The translations under genes were made by a program, and so were the position numbers. From positions 1-9,610 of the forward strand of contig JAXLVK010000154.1 in NCBI GenBank assembly GCA_046329055.1: a stretch of DNA of 9,610 nucleotides. Direction: 5' to 3'. Positions 6,011 through 9,610 of this stretch are shown in pieces. The notes beneath the pieces were generated by a model, which saw nothing but the letters and a program-made list of their open reading frames with translations, was not told the DNA's origin and made no database searches. This stretch comes from JADKCL01 sp046329055 (GTDB lineage: Bacteria; Bacteroidota; Bacteroidia; J057; JADKCL01). The number at the start of each line of letters is the position of its first letter. The first letter of the stretch is position 1.

Positions 6011-7759
6011 ATGTCGAGAATCATCCTGCTCTGTACCGCGGTCTTATCATACGGCTGCCTCATGTCGCAAAACCTCATCCCCAATGGCGGATTCGAGGAG
6101 TACAAACGCTGCCCCAAGGGTCTGGGACAGATAGACCGCGCAACGGGTTGGTCGAGCCCGAATGCAGGCACGCCTGACTATTTCAATCGATGCTATTCGA
6201 AGGACATCGAGACTGTCGGTGTGCCCAACAATTTCTTCGGGACCAAGTCGGCATTTGATGGGGACGCCTACGCGGGCATCCTGCATGGCGACAAGGAAAA
6301 GGAGTACCTGCAAATCCAACTGGCGGAGCCGCTGGTGGAAGGGCGGAGGTATTGCTTGCGCTTCCGGGTTTCCGCGCCGAGCCCTCGGAGCGATGCGACC
6401 TTGGCGATCAAGGCATGCTTCCTCGACACCACGCTGCATGTCAGGAATTGGGATGCACTGGATACCACGGGCTGGGACATGATGGAGACGAATTGGATGG
6501 GAGGAGCGGACGCGGGAGGGTGGTCGCTGTTCAGCAAGTCCTTCACCGCGAGCGGGATGGAGCGTGTCTTGGTCGTGGGACATTTCGGGAAGGTGGACGT
6601 TCGTGCCTATGCCTTTTTGGATGCATTTGAGCTCTACGAATCGACTTCCGATCAGGGCTGCGAGGGCCGCATCTTCACCGTGACCGACGCCGACCCGACC
6701 AACCTCATTTCGAATCCAGGATTTGAGCAGCTGTACGATTGTCCGCAGCGGCGCGAGGAGCTGAACAAGGCGCGGTCATGGCAGGTCTTGCAGAATTCGC
6801 CGGATTTCTACCATGTCTGCGGGACGGGTACAGCGGCGGTGCCGCGCAATGAGCTGGGGAATCAGCAGCCCCGATCAGGAAATGGCTATGGTGGCATCTG
6901 GGTGATGCTGCAGGAGAGGCAAAATTACCGGGAGTTTGTGGCGGCAAGGATCAAAAGACCGTTGGTTGCTGGGACGAAGTATTGCCTCAGCATTTGGGTG
7001 AGTCTAGCGGAAACGAGCGACCACGCCCTGGACGAGCTGCAGTTGCGGCTGACCCGGGACGACGAAAACCGGAATGCCTGTCAGGTGGGCGTGGACACCT
7101 CCGAGTTGGTGACCTTGAAAAATGGGTATCTATTGGATGATGCGAAGTCTTGGACGCTGCTGCATGGGGTGTTTGTGGCGAAAGGCGGCGAACAGAATAT
7201 TTCGATAGGGAACTTCCGGGACAATGACGACCCCCACATGCACAAACTGGAACACCCTCCGGCGGGAGCAGGCAACCGCTCATATTGTGCTTACTACTAC
7301 CTAGACGAGTTGGGCTTGCATGAAGTGGGCGCGCCGGGTTGCCCCTGTCCGGGACTGGCAGACACCCTGAAGCCTGTGGCGGTCGTGGATTCCGTGCCTC
7401 CGGTGCAGGAGTTCAAGGTCGGGGATACCCTGGTGCTGCGCAACTTACAGTTTGCATTTGACAAATCAGACCTGCTTCCGGGGGCCAATCGGACATTGGA
7501 CAGCCTCGCGGATTACCTGACGCGGCATGCTGACTTGCGTATTCGCATCACTGGGCATACAGACTCGGACGGCGCGGAGGATTACAACCTGCGGTTGTCA
7601 AAGGAGCGGGCGGCGGCGGTGCTGGGGTACTTGCGAGGGCGAGGCATCGTTCCCGGGCGAATGGAGAGCGGTGGGCTAGGGGAGGGACGCCCTTGTGCAG
7701 TGAATGATTCGGAGGCGGGCAAGGCACTTAATCGCCGGGTGGAGGTGGAGTTTTGGTGA
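6011..7759 (+). CDS. OmpA-family envelope protein with two tandem N-terminal modules
   Basis: The protein has 582 residues. A signal peptide covers about 1-21 (MSRIILLCTAVLSYGCLMSQ), and the mature protein starts at NLIPNGGFEEY. Residues about 22-235 and 244-450 are two copies of one module. Each opens NLIxNxGFE, then CP, a Trp, PDYF or PDFY followed by a Cys, a G-Y-x-G-I turn, a PLVxGxxYCL strand, and ends in a DAFEL or DELGL strand. This looks like a carbohydrate-binding, jelly-roll type beta-sandwich, but that fold is inferred. Residues 468-582 form an OmpA peptidoglycan-binding domain: LQFAFDKSDL, ITGHTDSDGAEDYN, then RLSKERA and NRRVEVEF. Asp518 and Arg533 stand at the 15-residue spacing of the pair that binds diaminopimelate in OmpA domains. 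The protein likely ties an outer-membrane or periplasmic sandwich domain to the cell wall. An in-frame ATG at 5990 would add seven residues. No terminator is visible after the stop. Confidence 0.9.
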   Translation: MSRIILLCTAVLSYGCLMSQNLIPNGGFEEYKRCPKGLGQIDRATGWSSPNAGTPDYFNRCYSKDIETVGVPNNFFGTKSAFDGDAYAGILHGDKEKEYLQIQLAEPLVEGRRYCLRFRVSAPSPRSDATLAIKACFLDTTLHVRNWDALDTTGWDMMETNWMGGADAGGWSLFSKSFTASGMERVLVVGHFGKVDVRAYAFLDAFELYESTSDQGCEGRIFTVTDADPTNLISNPGFEQLYDCPQRREELNKARSWQVLQNSPDFYHVCGTGTAAVPRNELGNQQPRSGNGYGGIWVMLQERQNYREFVAARIKRPLVAGTKYCLSIWVSLAETSDHALDELQLRLTRDDENRNACQVGVDTSELVTLKNGYLLDDAKSWTLLHGVFVAKGGEQNISIGNFRDNDDPHMHKLEHPPAGAGNRSYCAYYYLDELGLHEVGAPGCPCPGLADTLKPVAVVDSVPPVQEFKVGDTLVLRNLQFAFDKSDLLPGANRTLDSLADYLTRHADLRIRITGHTDSDGAEDYNLRLSKERAAAVLGYLRGRGIVPGRMESGGLGEGRPCAVNDSEAGKALNRRVEVEFW

Positions 7760-7787
7760 GGAGCCATTGTTAAACTTGTTACGAGTC

Positions 7788-7819
7788 TTTGAAATATCCA
7801 TGACCCCGTTCTATACTTG
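7788..7819 (+). promoter_or_regulatory. Bacteroidota-type promoter (TTTG, 20 bases, TATACTTG) for the coiled-coil lipoprotein
   Basis: TTTG at 7788-7791 is followed after 20 bases by TATACTTG at 7812-7819. The Bacteroidota housekeeping promoter consensus is TTTG near -33 and TAnnTTTG near -7; the match has one mismatch in the -7 element and the usual spacing. Transcription would start near 7824-7828, leaving a leader of about 25 bases before the ATG at 7852. It lies wholly in the 92-base gap after the OmpA gene. Confidence 0.6.
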
Positions 7820-7851
7820 CCGCCCGAATACAATTTTAGCTTTTTGAGAAA

Positions 7852-8385
7852 ATGAAAAACACTTGGAAAATGGCCCTGATGGGCGTGGCTGTGGCCCTGT
7901 TTGCTGTGGGTTGCACCGGAAATCCCGCCGAGAGCGAGGAGCACAAGAAGATGGTGGCTGAGCATGAGACCATGGAAAAAGACCATGTCATGATGGACTC
8001 CATCCACAATGAAATGGAGATGGCCCATGCCGGCCTGATGGCGAGCGACAGCGCCCTCAATGGCGGTGGCGACTCTGCCCATGCTGCCCTCGAAGCTGCC
8101 CACACCGCGATGTTGGAGGCCCACAAAGCCTTGCTCTTCAAGCATGACTCCCTCGTCTCCAAGCACGATGCCCTCGAAGCTGACCACGCTGCTGGCAAGG
8201 TTTCCGCTGACAACCTGAAGAAGGACCACGAAGCCATGAAGGCTGACCATGATGCCATGAAGGCCGATCACGACAAGCTCGTCGCTGAGCACGAGCAGAT
8301 CAAAGCCGACCACGACAAGATGGTTGCCGATCACGCTGCTGCTGCCACTGCCGCCGCTGCTGATCCCAAGGCCAAGAAGAAGTAA
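7852..8385 (+). CDS. Histidine-heptad coiled-coil lipoprotein
   Basis: The protein has 177 residues. The lipoprotein signal MKNTWKMALMGVAVALFAVG ends at Cys21 (lipobox AVGC). Almost all of the rest is predicted helix with a strict 7-residue period. The 17 histidines, which are all there are, sit at 31, 38, 45, 52, 59, then 77, 84, 91, 98, 105, 112, then 126, 133, 140, 147, 154 and 161. In 15 of 17 cases the third residue after His is Met, Leu or Ile, so the core positions alternate His with a hydrophobic residue. A Gly/Ser-rich break (61-76, with GGG) shifts the register by four. Position 119 is Ala where His is expected. The tail is Ala-rich and ends DPKAKKK. It is probably an oligomeric periplasmic rod anchored by its lipid, comparable in layout to Lpp-type alanine-zipper lipoproteins but not recognised as a member. 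Metal or proton binding by the His layers is inference. AAG and GAC/CAC codons dominate, suggesting high expression. Promoter and terminator flank it. Confidence 0.88.
   Translation: MKNTWKMALMGVAVALFAVGCTGNPAESEEHKKMVAEHETMEKDHVMMDSIHNEMEMAHAGLMASDSALNGGGDSAHAALEAAHTAMLEAHKALLFKHDSLVSKHDALEADHAAGKVSADNLKKDHEAMKADHDAMKADHDKLVAEHEQIKADHDKMVADHAAAATAAAADPKAKKK
7942..8334 (+). repeat. 21-base coding repeat behind the His heptads
   Basis: The heptads are visible in the DNA as imperfect 21-base units, clearest at 8217-8337, where versions of gaccacgaagccatgaagg recur with silent changes (gaccatgatgcc, gatcacgacaag, gagcacgagcag). The first five units (7942-8028) and the later ones (8080-8334) are separated by 18 residues. 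The units differ mainly at third codon positions while His and Met/Leu stay fixed, which suggests old duplication followed by selection on the protein. Confidence 0.7.
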
Positions 8386-8409
8386 TTCCTTCGGGAGACC
8401 GAATCGTGA

Positions 8410-8438
8410 GGGGCTGGTCGGATGGATCGGCCCCTTTT
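8410..8438 (+). terminator. Intrinsic terminator after the coiled-coil lipoprotein gene
   Basis: The stem is ggggctg (8410-8416) against cggcccc (8428-8434): seven pairs, one of them T-G, with an 11-base loop. TTTT follows at 8435-8438, then catttcat. It begins 25 bases after the TAA of the lipoprotein gene. The last T is also part of the stop codon of the convergent minus-strand gene. On the minus strand no T-run follows the stem, so it should act mainly in the plus direction. Confidence 0.75.
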
Positions 8439-9388
8439 CATTTCATGAATTTGAGCACCTGCCGCCGCCCTTGCGATTCGCCTCGGAAGATGTAAAGGCC
8501 GGCAGACAGCCCCGGCAGCGCAATCCTTTCCCGGAACTCCGCGCCATTTGCCAGTAGCTTGCCTTGCATGTCCAGAATCTCCCATTGCAATTCGGGCAGG
8601 GGGCGGGTCTGCCGCAACAGCAACTCCTCATCCGCCGCGATCCATGCCACCTGCAATCCCTCAAGCAGGGGTTCCTCCACTGAAACGGGGTTGTGCATGG
8701 GGATGCCGCAAGGCTCCTGCGAATTCAATACCAAGGTGTCCCCGTCCTTTTCGACGCAGATCATGAAAAACTGATTGTCCACCACCGTTTGGCAAAATTG
8801 ATCCAGGTTATCAAAGTTGCGGCTGTACCCAATACCCTCTACCACGAAAGCGCGCTCGGCCGTTGGTGACCCCGAATCACAGGCACACCAATAGCGCTGC
8901 CGCGGGTCTGTGCCGAGGTAAAGCGTGTCCAATGAGTCGATGACGCATTCCGCGACATGATCGTTCATCCACAGGGTGTCCCCGATTCCCATCGCGGGCC
9001 GGAATTCATACAGCAATTTCGTCTGTTGATCAGTGCGTTGCCAGATGTTTCCCAGGCTATCCTCGCGGATGCGGAAATAGAAGGACGGAGTCTGTGAGGG
9101 TGTGACCACTGTGGGCTGCGTATTGTTGCCACAATAGACTTCGGTGATGGCGTCATAATGGATTTGGTACCATGCGTAGCCGTCGATCGTGTCCTCGCCC
9201 ATCACATGGTAGCGGTGATGCGTTTGGCTCAGTCCGTCCAGATAGCAAGGCGGCTGAAAGGTCGGAAAGATGTAGTAGGAGCTGTATTCGAACCAAGTGA
9301 CGGTATTGTTGAGATAATGGTGGTAGGTGACCTGCGCTATCAGGGTGATGGGCAATAGCAAGGAAAATGTGAGTAGGAGTTTTTTCAT
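8438..9388 (-). CDS. Secreted protein with T9SS type A-like C-terminal sorting domain
   Basis: The protein has 316 residues. The signal peptide is MKKLLLTFSLLLPITLIAQ, cleaved before VTYHHYLNN. The middle (about 20-235) is rich in Tyr, Asp and Cys, with stretches such as GEDTIDGYAWYQIHYD and YFRIREDSLGNIWQR. Such 'measured-property' beta segments occur in many uncharacterised Bacteroidota secreted proteins; I recognise no enzyme motif. Residues about 244-316 resemble a T9SS type A sorting domain: LQWEILDMQGKLL, then LSAGLYIFRG and the basic end RRQVLKFMK. The usual YPNP at the start of that domain is missing, so the call rests on its second half. The protein is probably exported by Sec and then T9SS. 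It converges with the coiled-coil lipoprotein gene, and its stop codon touches that gene's terminator. The ATG at 9388 gives an ideal signal peptide. No clear promoter pair was found upstream; TATCTTTC about 50 bases ahead is the only -7-like site. Confidence 0.8.
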   Translation of the reverse strand: MKKLLLTFSLLLPITLIAQVTYHHYLNNTVTWFEYSSYYIFPTFQPPCYLDGLSQTHHRYHVMGEDTIDGYAWYQIHYDAITEVYCGNNTQPTVVTPSQTPSFYFRIREDSLGNIWQRTDQQTKLLYEFRPAMGIGDTLWMNDHVAECVIDSLDTLYLGTDPRQRYWCACDSGSPTAERAFVVEGIGYSRNFDNLDQFCQTVVDNQFFMICVEKDGDTLVLNSQEPCGIPMHNPVSVEEPLLEGLQVAWIAADEELLLRQTRPLPELQWEILDMQGKLLANGAEFRERIALPGLSAGLYIFRGESQGRRQVLKFMK

Positions 9389-9512
9389 GAATGTTGGTAA
9401 AGTTGAATCTCGTCAAAATCAGTCAGATCGAAAGATAAGAAAACCTCTGTTGAAGGCAGCTTCCTGTCAATCAATACAACCGATTGTTCGCCTTCCCCCA
9501 AATTGCCGGGAC

Positions 9513-9590
9513 CTGAGAACGCGAAAAGCGCAAAGCCCCTCCATGGAAGGCCTTTGCGCTCTTCGCGTCTTTGCGGTTGAAAGGTCTCAG
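9513..9590. repeat. Long imperfect palindrome with the cgcaaag / ctttgcg motif
   Basis: Positions 9519-9543 pair with 9544-9568 in exact register: 22 of 25 positions are complementary, centred on tccatgga. Further out, ctgaga (9513-9518) matches tctcag (9585-9590), leaving 16 unpaired bases (9569-9584, ctttgcggttgaaagg) on the right side only, as if the left arm had lost them. The core motif, gcgcaaag in the left arm and ctttgcgctcttcgcg in the right, belongs to a type of sequence often seen between genes in environmental Bacteroidota and other phyla. It lies 125-202 bases upstream of the minus-strand T9SS-type gene. It could be a non-autonomous palindromic element or a transcription end for a gene beyond the window. 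Confidence 0.7.
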
Positions 9591-9610
9591 AACCTCCGGT
9601 AAACTCGGCC

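Noticed and set aside
6011..6080. Reading the OmpA-family protein as a lipoprotein (LSYGC near residue 15)
   Set aside because: The residues before the Cys (S, Y) do not fit a lipobox, and a normal signal peptidase site follows at MSQ|NLIPN.
7942..8334. A CRISPR-like array suggested by the regular 21-base repeats
   Set aside because: There are no spacers. The repeats are in frame, degenerate at third codon positions and encode helical heptads.
9389..9480. Promoter for the minus-strand T9SS-type gene
   Set aside because: TATCTTTC resembles a -7 element, but no TTTG stands at the right distance upstream.

Overview
The window looks like a chromosomal piece of a Bacteroidota bacterium with moderately high GC (mid-50s percent by eye, not computed). 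The evidence is two secreted proteins with C-terminal domains of the type IX secretion (T9SS) type A kind, an OMP_b-brl/PorT-like beta-barrel, a Bacteroidota-style envelope protein with an N-terminal 'NLIPNGGFE' module and a C-terminal OmpA domain, a promoter of the TTTG / TAnnTTTG type, and no clear Shine-Dalgarno sites. Flavobacteriales- or Saprospirales-like lineages would fit; the sequence does not decide.

Layout. Positions 1-4001 hold four genes, all on the minus strand: a glycine-rich surface protein (cut by the window edge), a two-domain cytoplasmic protein ending in DUF4279, a DUF2200 protein just upstream of it, and a T9SS-secreted protein with a papain/C39-like Cys-His-Asp/Asn signature. 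After a 357-base divergent gap, positions 4359-8385 run on the plus strand: two paralogous mono-heme cytochrome c lipoproteins in tandem, an outer-membrane beta-barrel gene broken by three single-base frameshifts, a 582-residue OmpA-family protein with a duplicated N-terminal module, and a small lipoprotein that is almost entirely a heptad coiled coil. A hairpin terminator at 8410-8438 separates this from a convergent minus-strand gene for another T9SS-type secreted protein (8438-9388). The right edge carries a long imperfect palindrome with the 'cgcaaagacgcgaag' type of sequence (9513-9590).

Taken together this is mainly a cell-envelope neighbourhood: seven of the nine genes encode exported, lipid-anchored or outer-membrane products. 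The cytochrome pair probably forms one transcription unit. The coiled-coil lipoprotein appears to have its own promoter and terminator.

The most unusual object is the coiled-coil lipoprotein (7852-8385). All 17 of its histidines fall on one heptad position, and three residues after each is nearly always Met, Leu or Ile, so the predicted helix core alternates His with a hydrophobic residue over about 130 residues. No mobile element, CRISPR array, tRNA or rRNA was seen.
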